Source: Curtobacterium sp. MCBD17_035
GTDB taxonomy: Bacteria; Actinomycetota; Actinomycetes; Actinomycetales; Microbacteriaceae
Direction: 5' to 3'
DNA: 64,000 nucleotides
Assembly: GCF_003234815.2 (NCBI RefSeq)
Contig: NZ_CP126279.1
Coordinates: 2,294,001 to 2,358,000 of the forward strand
Shown: piece by piece, positions 29,077 to 37,537 of the stretch
Layout of the letters: each line of letters starts with the position of its first letter
Numbering within the stretch: position 1 is the first letter of the stretch
Program-made: the position numbers and the translations under genes
The notes under the pieces: generated by a model
Databases searched by the model: none
What the model saw: the letters and a program-made list of their open reading frames with translations, nothing else
What the model was told of the DNA's origin: nothing

Positions 29077-31193
29077 GATGCCTGCTTCCTGGGTTCGGCG
29101 CTGGTCCCGGCCTGGATGGCGGTGATCGCGACGGTGTTGACGATGTCCCCGACGAGTGCGCCGCGCGACAGGTCGTTGATCGGCTTGCGCAGCCCCTGCA
29201 GGACGGGCCCGATCGCGACCGCGCCGGCGGACCGCTGCACGGCCTTGTACGTGTTGTTGCCGGTGTTGAGGTCCGGGAAGATGAACACCGTCGCGCGGCC
29301 GGCGACCGGCGAGTCCGGCATCTTGGCGCGGGCGACGGTGGGGTCGGCGGCGGCGTCGTACTGGATCGGGCCCTCGACGAGCAGCTCGGGGTGCCGTTCG
29401 CGGACGAACGCGGTGGCGGCCCGCACCTTGTCGACGTCCGCCCCGGATCCGCTGTCCCCGGTCGAGTAGCTGAGCATGGCGACGCGCGGTTCGATGCCGA
29501 ACTGCGCGGCCGTTGCCGCGCTGGACGTCGCGATGTCCGCGAGCTGTTCGCTGGTCGGGTCCGGCACCACGGCGCAGTCGCCGTACACGAGGACGCGGTC
29601 GGCGAGCGCCATGAGGAACACGCTCGACACGATCGACACGTCGGGCCGGGTCTTGATGATCTCGAACGCGGGGCGGATCGTGTGCGCGGTGGTGTGCCGG
29701 GCTCCGGACACCATGCCGTCGGCGAGGCCGAGGTGCACCATGAGCGTGCCGAAGTAGGACACGTCCGTCACCCGGTCGCGCGCCAGCTCGACGGTCATGC
29801 CCTTGTGTGCGCGGACACGGGCGTACTCCTCGGCGAACCGTTCACGGAGCGGTTCGGCGGAGGGGTCGACCACGTCGGCGGCGTCGAGGTCGAGCCCGAG
29901 CTCGGCCGCGCGGGTGCGGACCGCCGTCGGGTCCCCGAGGATCGTGAGGTCGCAGACGTCGCGCTGCAGGAGCGTCGACGCGGCCCGGAGGATCCGGTCG
30001 TCGTCCCCCTCGGGCAGGACGATGCGCTTCCGGAGCTCCCGAGCACGGTCGATCAGACCGTGCTCGAACATGAGCGGCGTCACGACGGACGACGGTCCGA
30101 CCTCGAGCCGGGCGAGGAGTTCGTCCGCGTCGACGTGCCGCTCGAACAGCGACAGGGCGAGGTCGGTCTTGCGCGGCGAGTCCGCCGCGAGGCGCCCCCG
30201 GGTCTGCGTGATCCGCAGCGCCGTGTCGTAGGTGCCGAGCCCGTTGCGGGCGATGGGCAGGGTGCTCGACAGACCCTCGAGGAGGCGCTGGATCTGCGGC
30301 GACGTCTCGAACCCGCCGTTGAGGACGACCCCGGCGAGCGAGGGGAACGTCTCCGAGTCGTTCGCGAGCAGCGTCGCGATGAGGACGTCGGTGCGGTCGC
30401 CCGGGACGACGACGATCCCGCCCTCGATGAGCCGGGGCAGGACGTTCTCCATGCTCATGGCGGCGACCACCGTGCCGAGGGCCTCGCGGTCGAGCAGGGC
30501 CTCGTCACCGCTGACCAGGGTGGCGTCCGTCGCGGCGAGCACGGCACGCACCGTCGGGGCGACGAGCACGGCGTCCTCGGGGATCGCCCAGACCGGCGTG
30601 CCCGGGTGCTCTGTCGCGATCGCACTGCGGATGCCGGCGACGACCTCGTCGATGCGCTCGGGCGCGGTGCGGTTCGCGACGACCCCGAGCAACGACGCGT
30701 GGGCGGCGCGGAGTTCGCTCGTGGTCAACTCCGCGATCTGTCGGACGTCGTCGCCGGTCCGGGCGCCGCGCTCGGAGCTGCTCCGCCCGCCGAGCACGAG
30801 GAGGACCGGTGCGCCGAGGTTCGCCGCGATGCGCGCGTTGTACGACAGCTCGGTCGGGCTGCCGACGTCGGTGTAGTCGGAACCGACGACGACGACCGCG
30901 TCGCACTGCCGCTCGACGAGCGCGAACCGGTTCACGATCGTGGCGAGCGCCCCGTCGGGGTCCGCGTGGACGTCCTCGTAGGTCACCCCCACGGCGTCGT
31001 CGTAGTCGATGCCCGCCGATGTGTGCTGGAGCAGCAGCTCGAGGACGTAATCCCGCTCGGCGGTCGACCGCGCCACGGGCCGGAAGACGCCGACCCGGCC
31101 GACGGTCCGCGCGAGGGTCTCGAGCACCCCGAGGGCCACGGTGCTCTTGCCGGTGTGCCCTTCTGCTGACGTGATGTAGATGCGGGTCGACAC
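29073..31193 (-). CDS. pta: Phosphate acetyltransferase (long, multidomain form)
   Basis: A 706-residue enzyme converting acetyl-CoA and phosphate to acetyl phosphate and CoA. The N-terminal third is a BioD-like P-loop domain (ITSAEGHTGKSTVALG), followed by a DRTGG domain (GDRTDVLIATLL) and the C-terminal PTA_PTB domain from about residue 380 (MFEHGLIDRARELRKRIVLPEG). The GTG start at 31193 has GGGGAG just upstream and TACCCT 6 nt before the start (31200-31205). Expressed with ackA. Confidence 0.97.
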   Translation of the reverse strand: MSTRIYITSAEGHTGKSTVALGVLETLARTVGRVGVFRPVARSTAERDYVLELLLQHTSAGIDYDDAVGVTYEDVHADPDGALATIVNRFALVERQCDAVVVVGSDYTDVGSPTELSYNARIAANLGAPVLLVLGGRSSSERGARTGDDVRQIAELTTSELRAAHASLLGVVANRTAPERIDEVVAGIRSAIATEHPGTPVWAIPEDAVLVAPTVRAVLAATDATLVSGDEALLDREALGTVVAAMSMENVLPRLIEGGIVVVPGDRTDVLIATLLANDSETFPSLAGVVLNGGFETSPQIQRLLEGLSSTLPIARNGLGTYDTALRITQTRGRLAADSPRKTDLALSLFERHVDADELLARLEVGPSSVVTPLMFEHGLIDRARELRKRIVLPEGDDDRILRAASTLLQRDVCDLTILGDPTAVRTRAAELGLDLDAADVVDPSAEPLRERFAEEYARVRAHKGMTVELARDRVTDVSYFGTLMVHLGLADGMVSGARHTTAHTIRPAFEIIKTRPDVSIVSSVFLMALADRVLVYGDCAVVPDPTSEQLADIATSSAATAAQFGIEPRVAMLSYSTGDSGSGADVDKVRAATAFVRERHPELLVEGPIQYDAAADPTVARAKMPDSPVAGRATVFIFPDLNTGNNTYKAVQRSAGAVAIGPVLQGLRKPINDLSRGALVGDIVNTVAITAIQAGTSAEPRKQAS

Positions 31194-31199
31194 CTCCCC

Positions 31200-31205
31200 A
31201 GGGTA
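31200..31205 (-). promoter_or_regulatory. -10 box of pta-ackA
   Basis: TACCCT on the minus strand 6 nt upstream of the GTG at 31193, implying a start at or very near the codon; the intervening GGGGAG would then not act as a ribosome binding site. Confidence 0.5.
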
Positions 31206-31303
31206 GGACCGGGGGCCGGGTGCCGCCCCAGGGCGCGGTGTCGCGGTCGTCGGCCCGCCTCCGGACCTGTACCATGGGGTGTCGTCGCCACAGGGCGACG
31301 CCC

Positions 31304-31391
31304 GGAGGATTCGCCTAGTGGCCTATGGCGCACGCTTGGAAAGCGTGTTGGGTGCAAGCCCTCGGGGGTTCGAATCCCCCATCCTCCGCCA
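31304..31391 (+). tRNA. tRNA-Ser (anticodon GGA)
   Basis: The acceptor GGAGGAT pairs with ATCCTCC. The anticodon loop TTGGAAA lies in the stem ACGC/GCGT, giving anticodon GGA. A long variable arm (TTGGGTGCAAGCCCTC) and GTTCGAATC in the T-arm confirm a class II serine tRNA. CCA is encoded. Confidence 0.97.
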
Positions 31392-31686
31392 CGATCGACC
31401 GTCGATTCCCGTCCGTCGCCCCTCGCGTGGCGCGCCCGGGAGGCCCGTCACCGCCCGCACCGGAGCTCCGGTCCCCCACCTGCCGGACCCGGTCGAACCC
31501 CACGTCGCGGGGATCCGCAGATCACCTCCACAACGCTGGGACGGCGCGGGGGTCAGGCCCTAGGCTGACGCTCGCAGGCCGCTCCGTCACCGGTGACGGC
31601 CGAGATCCGGCAGCGGCAGGGGCGTCGCGTCGGACCACCGGGACGGCTCCCGGTGGCCGCCGGACCGTGAGGGGCGAGGAGCATCC
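31392..31686 (+). other. Gap with structured leader upstream of a membrane protein gene
   Basis: Contains a TAGGCT -10-like box (31561-31566), a 16-bp palindrome CCGTCACCGGTGACGG (31584-31599), and a hairpin CCACCGGGA/TCCCGGTGG (31635-31656). These could form a promoter with a structured 5' leader of about 110 nt. No gene seen. Confidence 0.4.
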
Positions 31687-32325
31687 GTGGGGGAGACGAC
31701 GGCACGCGTCAGGGCGACGCCGGGGAGGGCGCACCTCGTGGTGCGGCCGAGCGGGGCGTTCCTGCGGAGCACCGCATTGAGCATCCTGTTCTCCGCGGTG
31801 CCACTCGCGGTCGCGCTCGTGTGGGTGTCGTTCCCGCTCGGGTTCGTCGCGCCGGTGGGGACCGTCGCGGTCGTCGCGGCGGTGCTGACCTCGCTGCTCG
31901 TGGTCCGGTTCCGCACGGTGTACGCCGGCGTCGGCTCGCACCACGTCGAGATGCGCGGGCTGCTCGGACCACGCGTCGTGCTCGACCGTGCGCATGTGCA
32001 CCGGGTCGTGCTCGCGACGACGTTCGGTCCGTCCGTGGACCGCACGACCCGCCAGCTCGTCGCGCTGACCGAGTCCGGGCATCCGCTCTTCCGGATGCGG
32101 GGCGTGCTGTGGGACGACACGGCGCTCGGGCACCTCGCCGAGGCACTGGACGCACGGGTCACGGAGCTCACCAAGCCCATGCCGCTGCGCGAGTTCCACC
32201 GCCTGTACCCGCAGAGTCGCGCTTGGTACGAGCGGCCGATGGCGATCCTGGGGATCGCGGTCGGGGTCGGGTCGCTCGTGGTCCTGGCGCTCGTCGCGGA
32301 GACCGCGGGACGCATCGCTCACTGA
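31687..32325 (+). CDS. Membrane protein with a PH-like domain (hypothetical)
   Basis: A 212-residue protein. Two membrane segments (about residues 29-48 and 52-72) are followed by a soluble region resembling bacterial PH-like domains (RFRTVYAGVGSHHVEMRGLLG, then DRAHVHRVV), and a last membrane segment lies at residues 186-208. No catalytic motif is seen. The GTG at 31687 has GAGGAG 7 nt upstream. The gene stands alone; function unknown. Confidence 0.7.
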   Translation: MGETTARVRATPGRAHLVVRPSGAFLRSTALSILFSAVPLAVALVWVSFPLGFVAPVGTVAVVAAVLTSLLVVRFRTVYAGVGSHHVEMRGLLGPRVVLDRAHVHRVVLATTFGPSVDRTTRQLVALTESGHPLFRMRGVLWDDTALGHLAEALDARVTELTKPMPLREFHRLYPQSRAWYERPMAILGIAVGVGSLVVLALVAETAGRIAH

Positions 32326-32360
32326 CGTCGGGCCGCACCCTCGGCGGTGCGGATCCGGGG

Positions 32361-33611
32361 TCAGTGCGACAGCGCCGGCACCGTGCGCGGCCGGACCACG
32401 AACCAGAGCACGAACACGGCCACGACGGCGGTGGCGGCCATGACCTCGGCCATGGGCACGGCGGAGCCGATGCCGAGCAGGCCGACGACCGGCGAGATGA
32501 TGCCGGCCACGCCGAAGTTCATCGCGCCGAGCAGTGACGCCGCCGTCGCGGCCTCCTTGCCGTGGGCTGCGAGCCCGAGCACCTGGATCTGCGGGAACGA
32601 GAACCCACACGCACAGATGAAGAACCACAGGGGCACGAACACGCCCGCGCGCCCCACCCCGACGGAGTCGAACACGGCGATGGCGACCGCGCTGACGAGC
32701 AGGACGGCGGTGGAGCAGGCGAGGATCCACTGCGGGCCGACGCGCCGTGCGAGGCGCGACGACACCTGCACGCCGATCACGACGCCCAACGAGTTGACCG
32801 CGAACAGGACGCCGTACTGCTGGGTGCTGAGGCCGTACACCTGCTGGAACAGGAACGGCGACGCGGACAGGTACGAGAACAGGCCGCTGAACACCATCGC
32901 TCCGATGAGCGCGACGCCGACGAACACCCGGTCCGAGAACAGTGCGCGGTACCGGTCCCGTACCGACGCGTGTCCGACGTCGTGGCGGCGCTCGCGCGGG
33001 AGCGTCTCGACGATGAGGCTGATCATCGCGATGATCACCACCGCCCCGTAGCAGGCCAGGAACACGAACACCCCACGCCAGTCGACGACGCGCAGCATCT
33101 GCGAGCCGATGAGCGGGGCCAGGATCGGGGCGAGCCCGTTCACCATCGCCAACCGCGACAGCATGCGCACGAGCGGGATGCCCCCGAAGAGGTCGCGCAC
33201 CATGGCCATGGCCACGACGACGCCCGCCGCGGCGCCCATCCCCTGGAGGAACCGGAGCACGGCCAACGTCTCGAGGTTCGGCGCGAGGGACGCGGCCACC
33301 GAGGCCACGATGTGGAGGGACGTGGCGAGGATGAGCGGGAGCCGCCGCCCGACGCGGTCGCTCCACGGCCCGACGAGGAGCTGGCCGACGGCGAAGCCGA
33401 CCGTCGTGGCGGTGAGCGTGAGCTGCACCGCTCCGGCGCTGATGTCGAAGGCACGCTCGAGCGACGGGAACGCGGGCAGGTAGAGGTCGATCGTGAACGG
33501 CCCGAGCGCCGTGAGCGCGCCGAGGACGACCACGTAGACGAGGCGCTGGGAGCGACGCAGAGCGTCGCCGGGGTGGACGACGGTCAGGGCGCCGGTGGCA
33601 GGGGCGGTCAC
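32361..33611 (-). CDS. Bcr/CflA family multidrug efflux MFS transporter
   Basis: A 416-residue, 12-segment major facilitator drug exporter. The N-terminal helix LGALTALGPFTIDLYLPAFP is a Bcr/CflA hallmark, and the loop motif GPWSDRVGRRLPL (motif A) follows helix 2. The GTG start at 33611 is used because upstream sequence holds the promoter. It is divergent from a TetR-type regulator, a common arrangement in which the regulator represses the pump. Confidence 0.92.
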   Translation of the reverse strand: MTAPATGALTVVHPGDALRRSQRLVYVVVLGALTALGPFTIDLYLPAFPSLERAFDISAGAVQLTLTATTVGFAVGQLLVGPWSDRVGRRLPLILATSLHIVASVAASLAPNLETLAVLRFLQGMGAAAGVVVAMAMVRDLFGGIPLVRMLSRLAMVNGLAPILAPLIGSQMLRVVDWRGVFVFLACYGAVVIIAMISLIVETLPRERRHDVGHASVRDRYRALFSDRVFVGVALIGAMVFSGLFSYLSASPFLFQQVYGLSTQQYGVLFAVNSLGVVIGVQVSSRLARRVGPQWILACSTAVLLVSAVAIAVFDSVGVGRAGVFVPLWFFICACGFSFPQIQVLGLAAHGKEAATAASLLGAMNFGVAGIISPVVGLLGIGSAVPMAEVMAATAVVAVFVLWFVVRPRTVPALSH

Positions 33612-33650
33612 GGGGAGGAGGGCCTTCCGGGGTGAGGGGTGGTCGCCGGT

Positions 33651-33680
33651 CGAATCGATTCGGGTCCGGGACCAATGCTA
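33651..33680 (-). promoter_or_regulatory. Promoter and palindromic operator of the Bcr-type exporter gene
   Basis: TAGCAT (-10, minus strand, 33675-33680) is followed within about 15 nt by the 12-bp palindrome CGAATCGATTCG (33651-33662), which would sit at the transcription start. It is a reasonable operator for the adjacent TetR-type protein. Confidence 0.5.
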
Positions 33681-33805
33681 CGGGTCCGCATCGGCCCGCG
33701 CACGGCGGGCCGCGCTTCTGCGTGCATCGGCGCGGCCCGTGCGCGAACCGGCCCCGCGACCCGCCCTCCTGGTAGCGTCGGGGCGTCCACAGAGGGGTGA
33801 TGACC

Positions 33806-34369
33806 ATGGTCGACGCGCGGATCCTGCACACCACGGCGGCGCTGCGTGGGGCCATCCTCGGGCTCGCAGCCGACCGGCCGGTGTCGGCCATCACCGTCGC
33901 GGACGTCACGCGCGCCGCTGGCATCAACCGCGCGACGTTCTACTCCCACGCGGTCTCCCCCGGCTCGCTCCTCGCCGACGTCCTGACGCCCGAGCTCGAC
34001 AGCATCCGCGACGAGGACGCCGCGCTCCGCGAGGTCCCGGGCGCCGACCCGAGCACGATCACCCGCAGGGGCATCAGCGCCGTCGTCGAGCACATCGTCG
34101 CGCACCGCGAGATCTACCGGTGGGCACTCCCCGACCCGAACGACGCCTCGCTGCATCGGCTGCTCGCCGAGCACTTCCGGGTGTCGTGCGTCGCGCACAT
34201 CGCCGGCATGGCGCCCGAGGACCGGCCCGAGGTCCTCCACGACGTCGCCGCGGGGTTCGTCGCACAGGGATTCGTCGGCGCGATCACCGTCTGGGTCGCC
34301 GGTCCGCGGCGGTCACGAAAGGCGCTCGTCGACACGATCACCGCGTCGCTCCCCGCCTGGTGGCGCTGA
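33806..34369 (+). CDS. TetR family transcriptional regulator
   Basis: A 187-residue regulator. The N-terminal helix-turn-helix is ITVADVTRAAGINRATFYSHA (residues about 29-49). The rest is the variable all-helical ligand domain. ATG at 33806 is chosen because AGAGGGG lies 8 nt upstream; GTG 33797 and ATG 33800 are in frame but too close to that site. It is divergent from the exporter gene, so it probably controls that promoter and its own (TAGCGT at 33773-33778). Confidence 0.88.
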   Translation: MVDARILHTTAALRGAILGLAADRPVSAITVADVTRAAGINRATFYSHAVSPGSLLADVLTPELDSIRDEDAALREVPGADPSTITRRGISAVVEHIVAHREIYRWALPDPNDASLHRLLAEHFRVSCVAHIAGMAPEDRPEVLHDVAAGFVAQGFVGAITVWVAGPRRSRKALVDTITASLPAWWR

Positions 34370-34426
34370 CCCCGCCAGGCCCGCGGGTCGCCTGACGGGG
34401 CGCTCCGGGCCTCCCGGCGGGAACGG

Positions 34427-34463
34427 CGAGACGCCGGGCCCCTCGTGGGGACCCGGCGTCTCG
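34427..34463. terminator. Bidirectional terminator between tetR-type gene and the S53 protease gene
   Basis: Inverted repeat CGAGACGCCGGGCCCC / GGGGACCCGGCGTCTCG with loop TCGT and one bulged A, between convergent genes. Confidence 0.85.
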
Positions 34464-34494
34464 TGCTCCCGCGGCGGTGCGTCGGACCGGTCGA

Positions 34495-36486
34495 CTAGAC
34501 CTTCGCCTTCGCGAGCGCGGTGAGCAGGTCGAACGACACCGAGCCGAGGCCGGTGACGTCGTCGTAGCCGCGCGCGGTCGTGAGCGACGTGTCCGTGTTG
34601 AGCGTGACCAGGTAGCTGTTCCCGCTCGTGGCACTCGTGTACGCCAGCGCGATCGGCGAGGCTGGCGGGGTCACGTCGTTGAACAGCGACGGGGCCACGC
34701 GGTCGACCGCGTAGAGCGTCGGGTTCGCGAACCCGATCCGCGAGTGGGTCGTCTGCTGGACGAGCGCCATCAGGGCCGCCGTGATCGGCGACGCGAGCGA
34801 GGTCCCACCGTAGGTCTCGGTCTCGTAGGCCGCCGCGGCGAGCGTGCTGTCGTCCTTGATCGGACGGATGCCGATCGAGAACCCGGTGTACGGGTCGGCC
34901 AGCGCCCCGAGGTCCGGCGAGACGCGCTTGCCGTTCGCGAGACCGGCGGGGACGATGCCCTTCTGGTAGCTCGGCTGGGCGAAGTACGTGCTCGCACCGC
35001 CACCCGCGCCGCCACCGAACAGGTTGCCGGGCAGCGGTGCCGCGTAGGAGTCCGTGCCGTTCGTCGACACGATCTTGTCGAGCGTGTCCCCCCAGCCGGT
35101 CTCGTAGGCCTTGCGACCCGCCGCGTCGATGCCGAGGCTCGTCCCGCCGACCGCCGTGACCCACGGGGACGAGGCCGGGAAGTCCGGCTCGGGCTGCCCG
35201 AGGGCCGCCGTCTCGTCGCCGTTGTCACCGCTCGAGAAGTACAGGCCGATGCCCTCGCCGGCGGCCTGCAGCTGGATGTTCTCCTCGCCCTGCAGGGTCG
35301 ACAGCGGGACGTCCTCGCCGGTGTTGCCGTAGCTGTTGCTGACGATGTCGGCCAGGCCGCCGTCGAGGATCCGGGACATCGCGATGTCCAGGCCCCCGCC
35401 GCAGTTCGTGCCACCGACGTACAGGATCGACGCCGCGGGCGCGACCGCGTGCACGGACTCGACGTCGAGCGTCTCCTCGCCCTGCCAGCCGCTCGGCTCC
35501 GCGCAGGCCTCCTGGTCGGTGAACTGCGACACCGACGGGATCTTCTGCGAGAACGTGCTGCTCGTCAGCTGGGGCTCACCGTGGCTGGCCGAGTAGGTGT
35601 TCGTGTCGTGGATGATCGTCGGCGACGCGTACGCGTCGATGATCGCGACGGTCTGCCCCTGGCCCTGGACGCCCCGTGCCTCGAGCGCCGAGACACCGTA
35701 GGCGGACCGCAGCTGCGACGGGATGTAGCCGCAGTTGAAGGTGTCGACGGTGGTCGTGCCGTACGCGGCCGGGACGGTCGCGGTGTGCTGCCCGGTGTAG
35801 GCCGAGCACTGCGCGTTCACCGCGGCCGGCGCCGTGGTCGACTGAGCGAACACGTGCGACGGTGTGGTGGCGGCGGGCGTCTGCCCCTGCCCGACGATCT
35901 CGGGACGCGTGGTGAACCGGCCCTGGTCGACGCTGACACCGGAGACCTTCGCCGCGATCGCGGTCGGCAGGGACGGCGTGGAGGACGGCGCGACGAGCGA
36001 GCGACCGTCGTGGCGGTACTCGTGGAGCGTCGTGCCCATGACGCTCTGGACCGTGGCAGCGGGACCGCGGAAGACCACGTACTGGTGGCTCGCGGGGACG
36101 CCCGAGATCGTCAGGCCCTGCGCGCGCAGGTAGCTCGTCACCTGGTCGACGTCGGCCTTGGTGGGCGCGTACTTCGCGATCCACGCGGCCGGCGACAGCG
36201 GCGTGCGGTACTGCGGGTTGCCGGGCGTCGACACCGCCGTGGCGAGGGCGGTCGCCCCGGCCAGGTCGCGGAGCGGCAGGTAGACCTCGCCCTCCACGCT
36301 CGTGTCGGCGGCGACGGTCCCGCTGTCGTTCGCGTGGGTCGCCCACGACGGGACGGAGTTGCCCAGCGGCGCACGGGTGGCCGCGTTGGCGGGGGCCGCG
36401 GCGAGGAGCGAGGTGCCGGCGACGCACGCCGCGGCGATGACACCGACGAGGACTCGTCGATGAGGGGTGAGTTTGGGAGTTGGCAC
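34495..36486 (-). CDS. Secreted S53 family serine peptidase (sedolisin/kumamolisin type)
   Basis: A 663-residue exported protease with an N-terminal signal peptide (hydrophobic VLVGVIAAACVAGTSLLAAA, cleavage after ANA near residue 35). A pro-domain (Pro-kumamolisin, about residues 40-210) precedes the catalytic domain. The catalytic triad is Glu337 and Asp341 (GEETLD) and Ser563 (GGTSLASP), with oxyanion Asp421 (SSGDNG). The usual SGTS motif is GGTS here. The GTG at 36486 follows AGAGGA. The enzyme should self-activate at low pH outside the cell. Confidence 0.94.
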   Translation of the reverse strand: MPTPKLTPHRRVLVGVIAAACVAGTSLLAAAPANAATRAPLGNSVPSWATHANDSGTVAADTSVEGEVYLPLRDLAGATALATAVSTPGNPQYRTPLSPAAWIAKYAPTKADVDQVTSYLRAQGLTISGVPASHQYVVFRGPAATVQSVMGTTLHEYRHDGRSLVAPSSTPSLPTAIAAKVSGVSVDQGRFTTRPEIVGQGQTPAATTPSHVFAQSTTAPAAVNAQCSAYTGQHTATVPAAYGTTTVDTFNCGYIPSQLRSAYGVSALEARGVQGQGQTVAIIDAYASPTIIHDTNTYSASHGEPQLTSSTFSQKIPSVSQFTDQEACAEPSGWQGEETLDVESVHAVAPAASILYVGGTNCGGGLDIAMSRILDGGLADIVSNSYGNTGEDVPLSTLQGEENIQLQAAGEGIGLYFSSGDNGDETAALGQPEPDFPASSPWVTAVGGTSLGIDAAGRKAYETGWGDTLDKIVSTNGTDSYAAPLPGNLFGGGAGGGASTYFAQPSYQKGIVPAGLANGKRVSPDLGALADPYTGFSIGIRPIKDDSTLAAAAYETETYGGTSLASPITAALMALVQQTTHSRIGFANPTLYAVDRVAPSLFNDVTPPASPIALAYTSATSGNSYLVTLNTDTSLTTARGYDDVTGLGSVSFDLLTALAKAKV

Positions 36487-36820
36487 TACTGTCCTCTCTG
36501 ACCGTTGTCCAGGAGACCCAGGGAGCTCCAGGAGATTCGTGTGCTGACCCTAATCTGGGGGGTCCCCGGCGGGACAGTCAGCACATCGCGGGACGGTCGC
36601 CGTGCCCCGGGCGCGGTCCGGATCCTGAGCGGACGCACAGCTCCGCGCCGCGCGGAGGCAGGCGACGATCCGCTCGGTGGGCAGCACGGCTGGGAGGACG
36701 CCCAGAGCGATCCGGGCCCCCTGCCGGCTGCCGTCAGCCACCAGCCACCAGCCACCAGCCACCAGCCGCCAGCCGGAGCGTGCCACGGATGCCCGTCGCC
36801 GGACGACGGTCCGACGGCGC
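36487..36820. other. Gap between the S53 protease gene and a lipoprotein gene
   Basis: Holds the protease promoter region: an 8-bp inverted repeat GTGCTGAC (36541-36548)/GTCAGCAC (36577-36584) encloses a TAGGGT -10-like box on the minus strand. A heptamer repeat lies at 36735-36776. No gene seen. Confidence 0.45.
36735..36776. repeat. Heptanucleotide microsatellite (CAGCCAC)n
   Basis: Six tandem 7-bp units, four of them perfect CAGCCAC, followed by CAGCCGC and CAGCCGG. Not in a coding region. Confidence 0.9.
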
Positions 36821-37462
36821 TCACTCCCCGGACGGGCGGCGTCCCTCCTGGAGCCGGTCGGTGAGCCGGACCACTCGGCGGACGAGGTCGGCATCGCTGC
36901 TCCCCACCGGGAGCCGGAAGTCCGAGACGACCGGCCGTGACACGCCCCCCTTCCGCAGGGGTTCCCCGATCGCGACCACCACCGCGCCCGCGTCCTGCGC
37001 GCGCTGGACCGCCGCGGCCAACGCCGTCGGGTCGACCGCTTCGACCACGACCACCTTCGCCCCGGCCATCGCCGCGGCGACGATCGCCGCGGACTGCGCG
37101 TCCGGACGGGAGGCGATGCGCACGTCCGGCACGTAGCCGGATGCAGTGAGCGCGGATCGGAAGGCCCCGTCGAGTCCCGGCGTGGGTGTGGCGATCGCGC
37201 CGGGCTGCGTCGCGCCGGGTGTCGCGTCGGCGGTCGCGTCGGCCTTGGCTCCGCGCGTGCCGCCGGCCGATGCGCCCGCCGGCACCACGACGGCGATGCG
37301 CGCGTGCTCGTCGAACCCGCCGTCGGCCCCCGTGAGGTCCGTGCTCCGCACCGGCGTCGGGGTCGTGCCGTCCTCCGCCGCGCAGGCGGCCGGCCCGACC
37401 GCGACCACCGCGGCGAGGATGACGCACCGGGTCACCACGGCCACCGTCCTGCCCCGCCGCAT
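36821..37462 (-). CDS. Lipoprotein resembling part of a periplasmic sugar-binding protein
   Basis: A 213-residue protein. The signal sequence ends in a lipobox-like PAAC with Cys27. The mature part has a segment FRSALTASGYVPDVRIASRPDAQ followed by AIVAAAMAGAKVVVVEAVD and AGAVVVAIGEPL, which resembles the first lobe of ribose-type periplasmic binding proteins. The second lobe is missing, so it is either a truncated relative or a small sensor lipoprotein. ATG at 37462 is chosen for the AGGGAGG ribosome binding site. It is not linked to transporter genes. Confidence 0.65.
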   Translation of the reverse strand: MRRGRTVAVVTRCVILAAVVAVGPAACAAEDGTTPTPVRSTDLTGADGGFDEHARIAVVVPAGASAGGTRGAKADATADATPGATQPGAIATPTPGLDGAFRSALTASGYVPDVRIASRPDAQSAAIVAAAMAGAKVVVVEAVDPTALAAAVQRAQDAGAVVVAIGEPLRKGGVSRPVVSDFRLPVGSSDADLVRRVVRLTDRLQEGRRPSGE

Positions 37463-37537
37463 CACGTCCTCCCTGGTCGCCCGGCGCCCCACGCTACACA
37501 CGGCGGGACGGCCGGCACCGCCGCGTCGCCCGCTCCG

